From: Telmatospirillum sp.
GTDB taxonomy: Bacteria; Pseudomonadota; Alphaproteobacteria; Rhodospirillales; Magnetospirillaceae
Assembly: GCA_009712185.1 (NCBI GenBank)
Contig: WASQ01000001.1
Coordinates: forward strand, 1 to 54,161
Reading direction: 5' to 3'
DNA length: 54,161 nt
Made by a program: the position numbers and the translations under genes. The notes beneath the pieces were generated by a model. It made no database searches. It saw only the letters and a program-made list of their open reading frames with translations, and had not been told where the DNA came from. Shown piece after piece: positions 44,194 through 53,812 of the stretch (its first letter is position 1; each line of letters opens with the position of its first letter).

Positions 44194-46548
44194 TCAATCG
44201 GACAGAACGGAAATTTCCGCTTCGAGGAACGCCCGTTCGATGGCGAACCGCAGCTGGCTGGCGATCAGCGAACCGTCGGCCCCCTCGCCATAGTCGATCC
44301 AATATTGAAGCTGATAGCGCTTCTTGCCGGAACAGAAGTCGTCGAGAAGAATCCTGGGCGCCGGGTCGGCGGCCACGTCGGGATGCCGGGACGCCACCTC
44401 GGTCAGCAGGGAGGAGACCCGGTCCGATGATTCCCGGTGATCAACCTCGACCGAGATCGACCGGCGGACCTTGCCGTTCGAATAGGTCCAGTTGGTCACA
44501 TTGTTTTCGATGAAGGTCGAATTGGGCACCAGGATCTCGATCCCCTCCGAGGTCCGCACCGTCGACGACCGGACGCTGATATGGGTCACCGTCCCCACCA
44601 CCGATCCCACCTCGATACGGTCGCCGAGACGCAGGGGGCGCTCGATCAGCAGCATGATGCCGCTGATCATGTTTTTCAGCAGAACCTGGGTCCCGAAACC
44701 GACGCCAATGGCGAGCGCGCCGCCCAGGAAGGCGAACACCGTCAGGGGAATATTGGCGGTGTTGAGCGCGAACACGCATAACATCAGGATCAGAACCGCC
44801 TGCAACCAGCGCAGCACCATGGCGGTCCAGGCCGCGCCCAGCCCCAGCCGGTCGATGGCGATCCTGCGGACAAGGCGCAGCATCCGGCTGATCAGCAGGG
44901 ATCCGAACAGCAGCAGCAGGATCACGCCCAGGCTTTTGCCCAGCGTGACGCTGCGGGTGGCCACCACCTTGCGGCCGTCGACCTCCAGCGTGTCGTCGGC
45001 CGAGAACAGTTCCAGCGACCACAGCCGGGCGGCGCCCCGCCCCGCCGCCGCGGCCCAGCCGGACAGGCGGTCGCTGACCGACCGGCGGGCCGCGCGCTCG
45101 ACCATTTCCTGACGCCAGACCTGAAGGGTCCGCAGCATTTCCGCAGCCGATTGCTGAACGTCGCGCAAGGCCTGGGTCCGCTGCTGCTCGACCTCCAGGA
45201 AGCCGGCGACCAGCGCCGCCTCTCCCGGGGCCAGCGCCCCTTTCTGCCGCACCTCCAGTTCCGACACGCGCCCGAGGGACAGGGCCACCTCGCGTTCGTT
45301 GTACCGGATCCAGGCCTCAAGAAGGGCGAGGTGACGCCGGCTCTCGCTGTCGGCGATCCGCAGGTTTTCGGCGGTCGGGGTGTTCATGATCAGCCAGCGA
45401 TACCGCCATCCCGACCGTTCCCAGCTCAGAAGCTCGCGGATACGGCGGTGGAGATCGACGGACAGATCGAGCATGTCCGCCCGCTGGCGCCACAGATCGG
45501 CCTCCTCCCGCTGGAGGGAGAGCCGTGCCGCCCGCCGGTCCGAGGTTTCCCCGGCCGGCGACGGGGCCGCCTCGGCCCTGGCAAGCGCACCGGCGGCCTT
45601 GTCGGCCTGCTGGCGCATGGCGGCGGCCCTGGCGATCAGATCCTTGAGGGAGCCCTCCGCGGCGGCGATCCGCCGGTCGACCGCCGCCACGACCAGATCG
45701 AGATCGGATTGCGGGAACTGGGACGCGGAGGAGGCCAGCGCCAGCTTCTTGCCCAGCAATGTCAGGGTCGCGGCCTGCAGCCCGGCCTCCGCCTCCCACA
45801 CCGCGAGATTGACCTGGGCTTCCGCCACATCCTCGGCCGCGGTGCGGGCCGCGAGCCGCGCGAGATCGCGGACCCAGCTCTGGCGGTCCTGTTCAAGGGC
45901 GCTGCGGGCGCCGGCCAGTTTCTCCTCGGCCTGACGCAGGCGGATCTCCGCCGCCTTGTAAGCCTTTTCCGCCTCGACCGATTCCGCCTCGATCAGGGAC
46001 CGGCGGGTCCGGCGGACCTCGATCTCAACCTCGGCATTCTCTTTGGCCTCGCGCAACTGGTCGACGAGCAGAATGGAATAGGGCGGCGGCGTCACGAACG
46101 ACCGCCAGTGCTCCGCCTCGGACTGCCGGTCGTCACGAAGCTTCTGGACCAGAGGAAGACGCGCCACCAGGGCTTTGTGCCGGACCAGCGTGTCGATGAA
46201 ATGCCCCAGCGCATGATCCCGTTCCAGGATCTCCTCGGGCGTGGCCACGGCGGGGGTCATTCCCGGCTCCGCCTCGATACGCCGCTTCAGGCTTTCGGCC
46301 GCCTTCAGATCCTGATCCAGACCGGCGATCTCGTCGGCCGTGGATTTCGGGCCCACGGCAACGGGGACGGGGGCCGTGGGCGCTGGAGACTCGGTGGCGG
46401 CGGGGACCGCCTTGCCCGTCGCAACGGAGGAGAGGGTTTTGACCGGATCCGCCGCATGGACAGAACCATCAAAGAAAAACACGCCCAAGGCGAAAAATAT
46501 GACGAAAGTCAGGGGTCTGCCCCTGGATCCGACAAGACTTGAGCGCAT
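44194..46548 (-). CDS. Large mechanosensitive channel of the MscS family
   Basis: A 784-residue inner-membrane protein. A signal peptide (residues 1-32, ending VHAA) is followed by about 400 residues of periplasmic coiled coil (for example AYKAAEIRLRQAEEKLAGARSALEQ, DUF3772/MscK-like). Several membrane helices lead to the MscS pore and vestibule (FLGGALAIGVGFGTQVLLKNMISGIMLLIERP, then LGDRIEVGSVVGTVTHI and LVPNSTFIENNVTNWTYS). The C-terminal domain is short. It should release solutes on hypo-osmotic shock; the long periplasmic part may interact with the cell wall. Divergent from the oxidoreductase gene. Confidence 0.9.
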   Translation of the reverse strand: MRSSLVGSRGRPLTFVIFFALGVFFFDGSVHAADPVKTLSSVATGKAVPAATESPAPTAPVPVAVGPKSTADEIAGLDQDLKAAESLKRRIEAEPGMTPAVATPEEILERDHALGHFIDTLVRHKALVARLPLVQKLRDDRQSEAEHWRSFVTPPPYSILLVDQLREAKENAEVEIEVRRTRRSLIEAESVEAEKAYKAAEIRLRQAEEKLAGARSALEQDRQSWVRDLARLAARTAAEDVAEAQVNLAVWEAEAGLQAATLTLLGKKLALASSASQFPQSDLDLVVAAVDRRIAAAEGSLKDLIARAAAMRQQADKAAGALARAEAAPSPAGETSDRRAARLSLQREEADLWRQRADMLDLSVDLHRRIRELLSWERSGWRYRWLIMNTPTAENLRIADSESRRHLALLEAWIRYNEREVALSLGRVSELEVRQKGALAPGEAALVAGFLEVEQQRTQALRDVQQSAAEMLRTLQVWRQEMVERAARRSVSDRLSGWAAAAGRGAARLWSLELFSADDTLEVDGRKVVATRSVTLGKSLGVILLLLFGSLLISRMLRLVRRIAIDRLGLGAAWTAMVLRWLQAVLILMLCVFALNTANIPLTVFAFLGGALAIGVGFGTQVLLKNMISGIMLLIERPLRLGDRIEVGSVVGTVTHISVRSSTVRTSEGIEILVPNSTFIENNVTNWTYSNGKVRRSISVEVDHRESSDRVSSLLTEVASRHPDVAADPAPRILLDDFCSGKKRYQLQYWIDYGEGADGSLIASQLRFAIERAFLEAEISVLSD

Positions 46549-46623
46549 GTGCGAAGCATCTCCCCAAGGGCTGGATTTCTCCGCATCATGGGCTGTTCTT
46601 GATCAGGTGCAAAGGAGGATGAC

Positions 46624-47598
46624 ATGCGCGCGGTGATCTGCCCGTCGCTGGGCGACGAAACGGGACTTCGGACAGAAGAGGTTGCGCCGCCGGCGATGAT
46701 CGCGGGGGGCGTCCGCATCGCCATCGCCGCGGCCGGGGTCAATTTCGCCGACGGACTGGTCATCGCCGGCCGCTATCAGGAAAAGCTGGAGCCGCCCTTC
46801 ATTCCGGGTTTCGAAGTGGCGGGAACGGTGATCGAAACGGCGCCGGACGTCACCGGTTTCACGGCCGGCGACCGGGTCATGGCGGTTGTCGACAGCGGCG
46901 GGTTCGCCGAGCAGGTGGTGGCGCGGGCCACCGACACCCACCGGCTGCCGGACCGGATGGACTGGGCAACCGCGGCGGGCTTTCCCATCGTCTATGGAAC
47001 GTCGCATCACAGTCTGGCGGCGCGTGCCGCGCTCAAGGCCGGCGAGACCCTGCTGGTCCTGGGGGCCGCCGGGGGCGTCGGACTGACCGCCGTCGAGATC
47101 GGGCGGGCGCTTGGCGCCACGGTGATCGCCTCGGCGGGCGGACCCGCCAAGACGGAGGTGGCCCGCGCGCACGGCGCCCATGCCGTCATCGATTATCGCG
47201 AGGAACCGCTGAGGGACAGGGTCAAGGCCCTGACCGGGGGCAAAGGCGCCGACGTCGTCTATGACCCGGTCGGCGGAGACCTGTTCGACCAGGCCCTGCG
47301 GTCCCTGGCGCCGGCGGGCCGCCTGCTCGCCATCGGGTTCGCGAGCGGCGCGATCCCGCAAATCCCCGCCAATATCCTGCTGGTGAAAAATCTTTCGGTG
47401 ATCGGATATCACTGGGGGGCTTACCGCCGCCTCGATCCGGCGGGTCTGGCGGACAGCTTCCGCCAACTGCTCGGATGGTTCGATCAGGGGCTGCTGTCGC
47501 CGATCGTCAGCCGGACGCTTCCGCTGGACCGGGCGGCCGAGGCCATCGGCCTGCTGAAATCGCGCCAGGCCTCGGGGAAACTGGTCTTGACGGTTTAG
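46624..47598 (+). CDS. NADPH:quinone oxidoreductase family protein (MDR superfamily)
   Basis: A 324-residue zinc-free medium-chain dehydrogenase/reductase. FIPGFEVAGTVIETAPDV, the GDRVMAVV segment and the Rossmann motif VLGAAGGVGLTAVEIGRALGA are clear; zinc-binding cysteines are absent. It probably reduces quinones or enones with NADPH, or acts on an acyl-thioester such as crotonyl-CoA; the substrate is not decidable. Strong AAGGAGG site before ATG 46624. Confidence 0.9.
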   Translation: MRAVICPSLGDETGLRTEEVAPPAMIAGGVRIAIAAAGVNFADGLVIAGRYQEKLEPPFIPGFEVAGTVIETAPDVTGFTAGDRVMAVVDSGGFAEQVVARATDTHRLPDRMDWATAAGFPIVYGTSHHSLAARAALKAGETLLVLGAAGGVGLTAVEIGRALGATVIASAGGPAKTEVARAHGAHAVIDYREEPLRDRVKALTGGKGADVVYDPVGGDLFDQALRSLAPAGRLLAIGFASGAIPQIPANILLVKNLSVIGYHWGAYRRLDPAGLADSFRQLLGWFDQGLLSPIVSRTLPLDRAAEAIGLLKSRQASGKLVLTV

Positions 47599-47634
47599 GG
47601 CGCGCCACCGGTTCCGCTGTTTCCGGTCACTGTT

Positions 47635-47667
47635 ATCGTCATCCCCCGCGAACGCGGGGATGACGAT
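47635..47667. repeat. REP-like intergenic palindrome
   Basis: ATCGTCATCCCC and GGGGATGACGAT are near-perfect inverted arms around a GCGAAC core, with one bulged C. It begins 36 bases after the oxidoreductase stop. This GTCATCCCCGCG-type palindrome resembles dispersed intergenic repeats common in proteobacteria and may stabilise or terminate transcripts. No T-run. Confidence 0.65.
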
Positions 47668-47773
47668 GATGAAAACCGGATCATCGGGACATCATGAAAA
47701 GCAGACGCCCCCCTGGACTCCGCCCCGGATTTCCCGGCCGGGGGCCGGGGACGCAGCGGCCTGAAGGGCGGAA

Positions 47774-48427
47774 TTAGAACCGGTAGCCGAGACCGGCGCC
47801 CAGGATCAGGCGGCTCTGGCCGGTCACACCCTCCAGGGGCATGCTGATATTGCGCCGGGCCTCCGCGGTGCCGATCAGGCTGAGGCTGGGCGTCAGGGCG
47901 TGGTTGATGGTGAAGGTCAGATTGACGTCCGAGGTCGGAGCCACCACTTCGGCCAGCCCAAGACCGCTGGCCGGATTGACGGTGAAACGCTCACCCAGCC
48001 AGGCACCCCCCAGCCGCACCCCGTAGCTGGTTCCAAGCGTTCCGGGAGCGGCGCCGACGGCGGCGCCGAGACCGGCGACGACACTGCCGTCAAGCGACGG
48101 CGCAAGGGTCGCATCGATCCGGTAATCACCCGACTGCCAGGCCAGGAAGCCGCCCATCTGCATGCCTTTGCCGGTGGTCTTTCCCGACAGCCCCTTGAGC
48201 GAGGGGGTGGCGAAGGTTCCCGTCGCAACCGGGCCGAAACCGGCGGACATGGTGCCACCGTTCCAGAGGGTCACACGCGCGTCGTCGGAGGTGGGAGCCG
48301 CGCCGCCCAGGGACAACGCCCCCTGGGCCTTGCCCGCATCGTCATCGGCAGCCCATGCCATGCCGGACGGCACGACCGGCAGGCCCAATAGGCCGGCAAC
48401 CACGACGAACGGCAGGAACGACTTCAT
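47774..48427 (-). CDS. Putative outer-membrane beta-barrel protein
   Basis: A 217-residue precursor. The signal peptide (SFLPFVVVAGLLGLPVVPSGMAWAA) is followed by a Gly/Thr/Ser-rich protein with alternating hydrophobic residues (GGFLAWQSGDYRIDATLAP, SYGVRLGGAWLGERFTV, DVNLTFTINHAL). It ends in LILGAGLGYRF, with the terminal Phe typical of outer-membrane barrels. About eight strands would fit. No known family was recognised. ATG 48427 was chosen to give a compact signal peptide; a GTG at 48439 would add four residues. No ribosome-binding site is obvious. Confidence 0.65.
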   Translation of the reverse strand: MKSFLPFVVVAGLLGLPVVPSGMAWAADDDAGKAQGALSLGGAAPTSDDARVTLWNGGTMSAGFGPVATGTFATPSLKGLSGKTTGKGMQMGGFLAWQSGDYRIDATLAPSLDGSVVAGLGAAVGAAPGTLGTSYGVRLGGAWLGERFTVNPASGLGLAEVVAPTSDVNLTFTINHALTPSLSLIGTAEARRNISMPLEGVTGQSRLILGAGLGYRF

Positions 48428-48562
48428 CACGACGATCACAAACGGTTTTCTTCAAGACTGAACAATAGACCCTTCGGCCTGCGAAAAACAGCCATCATCG
48501 CGGATCGAATCGCTTCCGCAATGAATTTCCGCACCACTGATGCAGATTGGCGACACTTCCGG

Positions 48563-49609
48563 TCAGAGGCCGCGCGCCTGCACCCACTCCTGCGCCCGGC
48601 GCGTGGCGAGCTGCACGGCGCCGGCGCGCATGGCGTGAGCGGAGTCCTCGCGATCGGGGCCGGCGGACTCATCGCCCATTTCGAACGCAAGTTCAAGATA
48701 CATATAGGCCCGAACCGGATCCTGAGGCACCCCCCGGCCTTGCTGATACATCCGTCCGAGCTGGTGCAGCGCGTCGGCATAGCCCTGATCGGCCGCGGAC
48801 AGCAGCCGGGCCACGGCCTCGCCGTCATCCAGCCGGGCCTCGATCCCCTTCAGATGGGCCATGCCGAGATAAAACTGCGCCGGCGCATAATTCTGACCGG
48901 CGGCGGACCGCAGCAGCGTCATGGCCTCCACCGAGGCGCGCGACGGTCCATGCCCCATGGAATGGACGGCGGGATCGGCGTCGATCAGCAGGAGGGCGAG
49001 CAGATAGCTTCCCTCCGGACTGCCAAGCTGGGCCGCCTTGCGGAACCAGACCGCCGCCTCCGAGGGATTCTTCGGGGTCCCGACCCCCTGCTGATACAGC
49101 TTGCCCAGCGCCAGTTGGCTGTCGATGTCATTCTTGTCGGCGGCCGGGCGATACCAGCGGATGGCCTGCTGCTCATCCTTGGCAACCCCTTCGCCGTTCC
49201 GGTACAGCTCGCCCAGGGCGAACATCGCCGGCACATTGCCGCTGGTCGCGGCCTTGCGGTACCACTCAGCGGCATCGGCGGCGTTCTTCTCCGTTCCGTC
49301 GCCGTCCTCCTCCATCTGACCAACCTCGTACTGCGCCTCCGGCAGGTCTTTTTCGGCGGCCTGACGGAACCAGCGGAATGCCTGGGCCGGATTGCGCCCG
49401 ATGCCCTTGCCGTCGCGATAGGCAAGTCCAAGCTCGTACTGGGCCTGCCGGTCGCCCGCCTTGGCTGCGACCAGCAGCTCTCTGACCGCCCGGACATAAT
49501 CGCCGCGGGCCATCGCCTGCGTGCCGGCCGTTTCGGCCAGGACGGGGGAAGGGGTCAGGACGGCCGCCCCCAGAAGGGCGGCGGACAGGAGGACACAATG
49601 ACGGAACAT
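48563..49609 (-). CDS. Sel1-repeat (SLR) exported protein
   Basis: A 348-residue precursor with signal peptide (HCVLLSAALLGAAVLTPSPVLA). It consists of about seven or eight Sel1-like repeats of 36 residues, each with the A-x2-LG-x2-Y-x-x-G-x-G-V/I pattern (AQYELGLAYRDGKGI, AMFALGELYRNGEGV, SQLALGKLYQQGVGT, ALHQLGRMYQQGRGV). SLR proteins are periplasmic scaffolds in envelope and signalling complexes. ATG 49609 gives a compact signal peptide but lacks a good site; ATG 49648 behind GAGG would add 13 residues. It follows phhB on the same strand. Confidence 0.85.
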   Translation of the reverse strand: MFRHCVLLSAALLGAAVLTPSPVLAETAGTQAMARGDYVRAVRELLVAAKAGDRQAQYELGLAYRDGKGIGRNPAQAFRWFRQAAEKDLPEAQYEVGQMEEDGDGTEKNAADAAEWYRKAATSGNVPAMFALGELYRNGEGVAKDEQQAIRWYRPAADKNDIDSQLALGKLYQQGVGTPKNPSEAAVWFRKAAQLGSPEGSYLLALLLIDADPAVHSMGHGPSRASVEAMTLLRSAAGQNYAPAQFYLGMAHLKGIEARLDDGEAVARLLSAADQGYADALHQLGRMYQQGRGVPQDPVRAYMYLELAFEMGDESAGPDREDSAHAMRAGAVQLATRRAQEWVQARGL

Positions 49610-49710
49610 GAAGCGGCTCGAGCTGTTTCCCGATAGGGCGGCCGGCATATTCCCACGCCTCAGGGTCACTGTAAATCGTCGGCCTCCGCATTGCGGTCCC
49701 GCGTCCGGCG

Positions 49711-50013
49711 TCACCCGGCGCCGGGGCCGCATATTTCCTCGATCGCCCGGGCCATCGCGACGTCCCGGACCGACAGGCCGCCGCAATCATGGGTGGTCAG
49801 GACGATATCGACGCGATTGAACACATTGCTCCATTCGGGGTGGTGGTCCATCCGCTCCGCCAACAAAGCCACCCGGGTCATGAATCCGAAGGCCTCGTTG
49901 AAATCGGCGAAGCGCAACTGGCGGATGATGGCATCCCGCCCGTCCACGAGGCGCCACTCCGGCAGACCGGTTGCCAGGGCAGCGCGCTCCTCGGACGTCA
50001 GACGTCTGGTCAT
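49711..50013 (-). CDS. phhB: 4a-hydroxytetrahydrobiopterin dehydratase
   Basis: A 100-residue pterin-4a-carbinolamine dehydratase that regenerates the oxidised pterin cofactor of aromatic amino-acid hydroxylases. The active-site segment [24 protein letters not shown] contains the conserved histidines, preceded by [19 protein letters not shown]. Start at ATG 50013 with GGGAGGT five bases upstream. No phenylalanine hydroxylase gene is in the window, so the partner is elsewhere or the protein has another pterin role, such as molybdopterin handling. Confidence 0.92.
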   Translation of the reverse strand: MTRRLTSEERAALATGLPEWRLVDGRDAIIRQLRFADFNEAFGFMTRVALLAERMDHHPEWSNVFNRVDIVLTTHDCGGLSVRDVAMARAIEEICGPGAG

Positions 50014-50179
50014 GGTCACCTCCCGGGAGGACGGGGAACCCGATAGCGCTGTCCTGACAATGGGGATCCCTGGCGATGGCGGCAAGGTTGAGCTACACTT
50101 TGGCCCCGGAACAGGCGTCAAAAGGTGTCGTTCCGCCTCCCTCCACTGCCTCGGCCGCCCCAGGAACCCCGATCCCGTC

Positions 50180-50578
50180 ATGACCGTCCGCCCGATCCTG
50201 CCTCCCGGCCTCGACGACATCGAGGAGATCGCCACCCGCGAGCTGGACCGCATCCCGGAAGAGTTGCGCCGGCATCTCGGAACAGTGGTGATCCGCATCG
50301 AGGATTTTCCGGACGAGGATGTCGAGGAGGAAATGGAGCTGGAGAGTCCCTTTGACCTGCTGGGCCTCTACCAGGGCGTGGCGCTGTCGCGCCGGTCGGT
50401 CCTCGATGTGCGTACCGGACCCGACATGATTTTCCTCTATCGCCGCCCCATTCTCGATTACTGGTGTGAAACCGGCCAGGATTTGGGCGCGGTCGTCCGC
50501 CATGTGCTGATCCACGAAATCGGGCATCACTTCGGGTTCAGCGACGAGGACATGGACCGCATCGAGCGGTTGGACTGA
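50180..50578 (+). CDS. Small zincin-like metallopeptidase family protein
   Basis: A 132-residue protein of the short metallopeptidase family (PF06262-like). The zinc motif [15 protein letters not shown] near the C-terminus gives HExxH followed by the family-typical G-x-S-D. The N-terminal part is acidic ([26 protein letters not shown]). ATG 50180 begins [18 protein letters not shown], the usual family start, though its ribosome-binding site is weak. Probably cytosolic; substrate unknown. Confidence 0.88.
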   Translation: MTVRPILPPGLDDIEEIATRELDRIPEELRRHLGTVVIRIEDFPDEDVEEEMELESPFDLLGLYQGVALSRRSVLDVRTGPDMIFLYRRPILDYWCETGQDLGAVVRHVLIHEIGHHFGFSDEDMDRIERLD

Positions 50579-50666
50579 TCGCCGGGACGCAATGCTATTC
50601 CCCCGCGGGCGGCCGCTCGTGTTACACTCCCGACATACCTTGGTCTGATCGGTCTTTCAGCAGGCG

Positions 50667-51734
50667 ATGTCGAACCCTACCTCCACACCCTCGGATTCCG
50701 GCGGCTCCGGCGCTGCCCAGCCGACCACTGTCACCTTCGAAAGCCCGTTCTTCGGAAAACTGGAGGACGCGTTCTTTCATCGATCCGAGCAGAGCGGCGA
50801 AGTGGTCCTGACGGTCCGTTTCGCCAAGAACTTCGTGGCTCTGCCCTTTCGCGGCATCAAGCGGGAGTTCAAAATCGAGGATGACAGCCCCGATGGCCGC
50901 ATGCTGGATCTGGTCACCAAGGCGCTGAAATTTGTCAAAGGCCTCAGGCTGGGTGAACCGCTGCCCAAGGAGATCCTGACCCGCGAAGCCTCGTGGGAAC
51001 TGTCGGAACGCCATCTGAAGATTGCCTACCAGCGGGTGAGTGTGCAGCTCGTGAACTGGCTCACCGGCGGGCAGGACGTCATCTCCGACCCCGAGGAACT
51101 GCTGCAACTGGCCGACGACCCGCAGATCAAGAAAACCGTCAGCCGCGCCTTTGGCGAGGCGGCGGAACGACTGGGGCTGGGCCGCGACCATAAGGAGGAG
51201 GTGGTCCAGCATGTCGAGGCGCTGGCCCACGAACTGGCGTACATCGAAGCGCTGCGGGACAAATTCCGGCATGTGCGGGCGATGGAGGACAAAATCCAGG
51301 GGCTGCGGCGCCTGTACGGCCGCGAGCGCAGTGTGCTGGAGGTGGCCGATCAGGTGGCGCGCCTGGGCGAGAGGGCGGTCGACGATTTCAACAGCGCCTT
51401 CCTTGAGGTCGATGCCCAGACCGGTGAAATCCTTTCTGTGCTGCGCAACCTCGACAGCCAGATCAGTTACATCCGCGACAAGCGCGATGAAATCCATGCG
51501 AAACTGATGGCCTGGGACGAGATCCTGGACGAATGGGGCAGGGTCACCCTGAAAATATCGCCCGACAAGCCGGACCTGTTGCGCCGCGCCTATCAGTTCC
51601 TGGCACCCCGTTATATGGCGGTGAAGGAATGGGTCCTGATGACCAAACTGCAATCCACCGAGAGTGCCGGCACAAGCCAGATGGGCGGCACCGACGGCAA
51701 ACCGAAAAAGCCCATCAATGTGATGCGCTGGTGA
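50667..51734 (+). CDS. Conserved-looking hypothetical coiled-coil protein
   Basis: A 355-residue cytosolic-type protein of unknown function. The first 25 residues are Ser/Gly-rich. A beta-containing region follows (PTTVTFESPFFGKLED, GEVVLTVRFAKNFVALPFRGI), then a long, highly charged helical region (KEEVVQHVEALAHELAYIEALRDKF, LDSQISYIRDKRDEIHAKL) likely to be coiled coil. No signal peptide, membrane helix or catalytic motif. The stop overlaps the GTG start of the next gene by three bases, so the two are likely to work together. Confidence 0.8.
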   Translation: MSNPTSTPSDSGGSGAAQPTTVTFESPFFGKLEDAFFHRSEQSGEVVLTVRFAKNFVALPFRGIKREFKIEDDSPDGRMLDLVTKALKFVKGLRLGEPLPKEILTREASWELSERHLKIAYQRVSVQLVNWLTGGQDVISDPEELLQLADDPQIKKTVSRAFGEAAERLGLGRDHKEEVVQHVEALAHELAYIEALRDKFRHVRAMEDKIQGLRRLYGRERSVLEVADQVARLGERAVDDFNSAFLEVDAQTGEILSVLRNLDSQISYIRDKRDEIHAKLMAWDEILDEWGRVTLKISPDKPDLLRRAYQFLAPRYMAVKEWVLMTKLQSTESAGTSQMGGTDGKPKKPINVMRW

Positions 51735-52339
51735 TCCTCCGTCGGCCGCGGATCGGGCCGGCCGTCGCCGCCTTTCTGCTGGCGGCGGCACCGGCACTGG
51801 CCGATCCGCCAATCGATTACAAGGAACCGCCGCCCGATCCGCCCGGATCCGGCGGTATCGGGCAACCCGATCCCGGCCATCTCAAAGGCACCATTCCCGA
51901 CCGCATCATTCCGCCCGGTCCCTTCCAGAGACTGCCCGCCATCGATGAAACCCGATGGGTGATTTTGTCGCGCAGCGAGCAGCCTTACTGGACGGTGGGC
52001 AAGGCCGATCCGGTTCTGACCAATGCCTGCCAGCTTGGAGATTTCGGCAGCCTGACGCTGAACCGGATGGTGGTCCGGTTCGAAGGGCCCAAGGGCCGCG
52101 CGCTCCTCCAGGTGGTGCCTCCCACCCACCGGCATCTCCTGATCGACCGGCGCGGCTTAAGCCGTCCCGGCGAGATCTACTACTTCCTCAATACGGGACT
52201 TTCCACCTGCGAGGTCTGGTTCGCCGGAAAAGGCGCCCCCCGGTCACTGACCGCCCCGGCCGGCACCTCGCTACCGCCTCCGGACAAAAAGGCGCTGGCG
52301 AAACGGAAGGCTCAGATCAAGAGCTGGCCGAAACAATAG
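51731..52339 (+). CDS. Hypothetical exported protein, GTG start
   Basis: A 202-residue precursor beginning at GTG 51731, overlapping the upstream gene as GTGA; no in-frame ATG exists near the start. The signal peptide (RIGPAVAAFLLAAAPALA) is followed by a Pro-rich linker (EPPPDPPGSGG) and a domain with two cysteines (LTNACQLGD, LSTCEVWFAG) that could be disulfide-bonded in the periplasm. It ends in a Lys-rich tail (KKALAKRKAQIK). Unknown family. The coupling implies linkage to the coiled-coil protein upstream. Confidence 0.75.
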   Translation: MILRRPRIGPAVAAFLLAAAPALADPPIDYKEPPPDPPGSGGIGQPDPGHLKGTIPDRIIPPGPFQRLPAIDETRWVILSRSEQPYWTVGKADPVLTNACQLGDFGSLTLNRMVVRFEGPKGRALLQVVPPTHRHLLIDRRGLSRPGEIYYFLNTGLSTCEVWFAGKGAPRSLTAPAGTSLPPPDKKALAKRKAQIKSWPKQ

Positions 52340-52515
52340 GGGGAAAATCACCTATTGCAATTGGCATATCCGGTTGTGGCATCATGCGCCCCCAGCCGGA
52401 GGCAGGAGCACCCCGTCCGGTATAAAATCTTTCCCTTAAGAAAGCTGTGGGTCTATATCAGTTTTCCGGAGGACCGACCCTGTCCGGCTGGCGCAACCAG
52501 CCGTTGGAGCCTGTG

Positions 52516-53793
52516 ATGCAGAAAAAACCGTTTTACCGCAACATGACCTTCCAGATGCTGCTTGCGATCATTCTGGGCGTCGTGGTCGGTCTTTATTATC
52601 CCCAGACGGGGACCGCGTTGAATCCGCTGGCGATCGGATTCGTCAAGCTGATCAAGATGATCGTCGGCCTTATCATCTTCACGACGGTAACGGTCGGCAT
52701 CGCCAAGATGGGCAATTTCAAGGAAGTCGGCCGGATCGGCATCCGTTCGCTGGTCTATTTCGAAGTGGTGAGCACCCTGGCGCTGGTCTTCGGCCTGATC
52801 GCCGCGGATCTCCTCCAGCCCGGCGCCGGCATGAACATCAACCCGACGGCCATCGACACCAGCGGCGTCGCCAGCATCGAAGCGGGCGCCAAGTCGCTCA
52901 ACACGGTGGATTTCCTGCTGAATATCATCCCCAGCACCGCCATCGGGGCCTTCACCCAGGGCAACATCCTTCAGGTTCTCCTTCTGGCGCTGTTCTTCGG
53001 TTTCGCTCTCGGACATCTCAAGGACCGCGGCAAGCCGGTGGTCGATCTGCTGGAGCGGATTGCCGAGCTGATCTTCCTCATCGTCGGCGCCATCATGAAG
53101 GTCGCTCCGCTGGCCGTGTTCGGCGCGATCGCCTTCACCATCGGCAAATTCGGCGTGGGATCGCTGGTGTCTCTGGGCAAGATGGTGGGGACCATCTACC
53201 TGACCTGTATTCTGTTCATGCTCGTGGTGATGGGGGCGGTCGCCCGCGCCACCGGCTTCAGCTTCCTGAAGTTCCTGCGTTACATCAAGGAGGAGATCGT
53301 CCTGGTCTTCGCCACGGCCTCGTCGGAAGCCGGCCTTCCCCGCCTGATGGCGAAGCTGGAAAAAGCGGGCTGCGCCAAGCCGGTGGTCGGATTCACCGTG
53401 CCGACGGGATACTCCTTCAATCTGGATGGTTCCTCGATCTATCTGACCGTTGCCGCCCTGTTCATCGCCCAGGCGACCAACACCCATCTGACCCTGACCC
53501 AGCAGATCACCCTGCTGGCGGTGTTCCTGCTGACGTCGAAGGGCGTGGCCGGCGTTACGGCCGCGGGCTTCGTGACGCTGGCCGCCACGCTGACGATGCT
53601 GCCCGATATTCCGATGGCCGGTCTCGCGCTGCTGCTGGGCATCGACCGGTTCTGCGATGCCATGCGGTCCGCCACCAACCTGATCGGCAACGGTGTCGCC
53701 ACTCTGGCGATCGCCAAATGGGAAAACGCCCGCGACGACGCGCAGATGAACGCCATGCTGAACGGCGAAGGCGAGGATGCGCCGGCGGCCTGA
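52516..53793 (+). CDS. dctA: Dicarboxylate/amino acid:cation symporter, DctA type
   Basis: A 425-residue inner-membrane transporter of the DAACS family, importing succinate, fumarate or malate with cations. Landmarks: eight or so membrane helices, the serine-rich hairpin TASSEAGLPRLMAKLEKAG, GYSFNLDGSSIYLTVAALF, the second hairpin LTSKGVAGVTAAGFVTLAATL, and DRFCDAMRSATNLIGNGVATLAIAKWE. ATG 52516 has GGAG six bases upstream and begins MQKKPFYRNMTFQMLLA, the family N-terminus; the longer frame from 52447 is not needed. Isolated, with no dctBD regulator nearby. Confidence 0.93.
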   Translation: MQKKPFYRNMTFQMLLAIILGVVVGLYYPQTGTALNPLAIGFVKLIKMIVGLIIFTTVTVGIAKMGNFKEVGRIGIRSLVYFEVVSTLALVFGLIAADLLQPGAGMNINPTAIDTSGVASIEAGAKSLNTVDFLLNIIPSTAIGAFTQGNILQVLLLALFFGFALGHLKDRGKPVVDLLERIAELIFLIVGAIMKVAPLAVFGAIAFTIGKFGVGSLVSLGKMVGTIYLTCILFMLVVMGAVARATGFSFLKFLRYIKEEIVLVFATASSEAGLPRLMAKLEKAGCAKPVVGFTVPTGYSFNLDGSSIYLTVAALFIAQATNTHLTLTQQITLLAVFLLTSKGVAGVTAAGFVTLAATLTMLPDIPMAGLALLLGIDRFCDAMRSATNLIGNGVATLAIAKWENARDDAQMNAMLNGEGEDAPAA

Positions 53794-53812
53794 TGCCGCG
53801 AGCGGGCACGCC

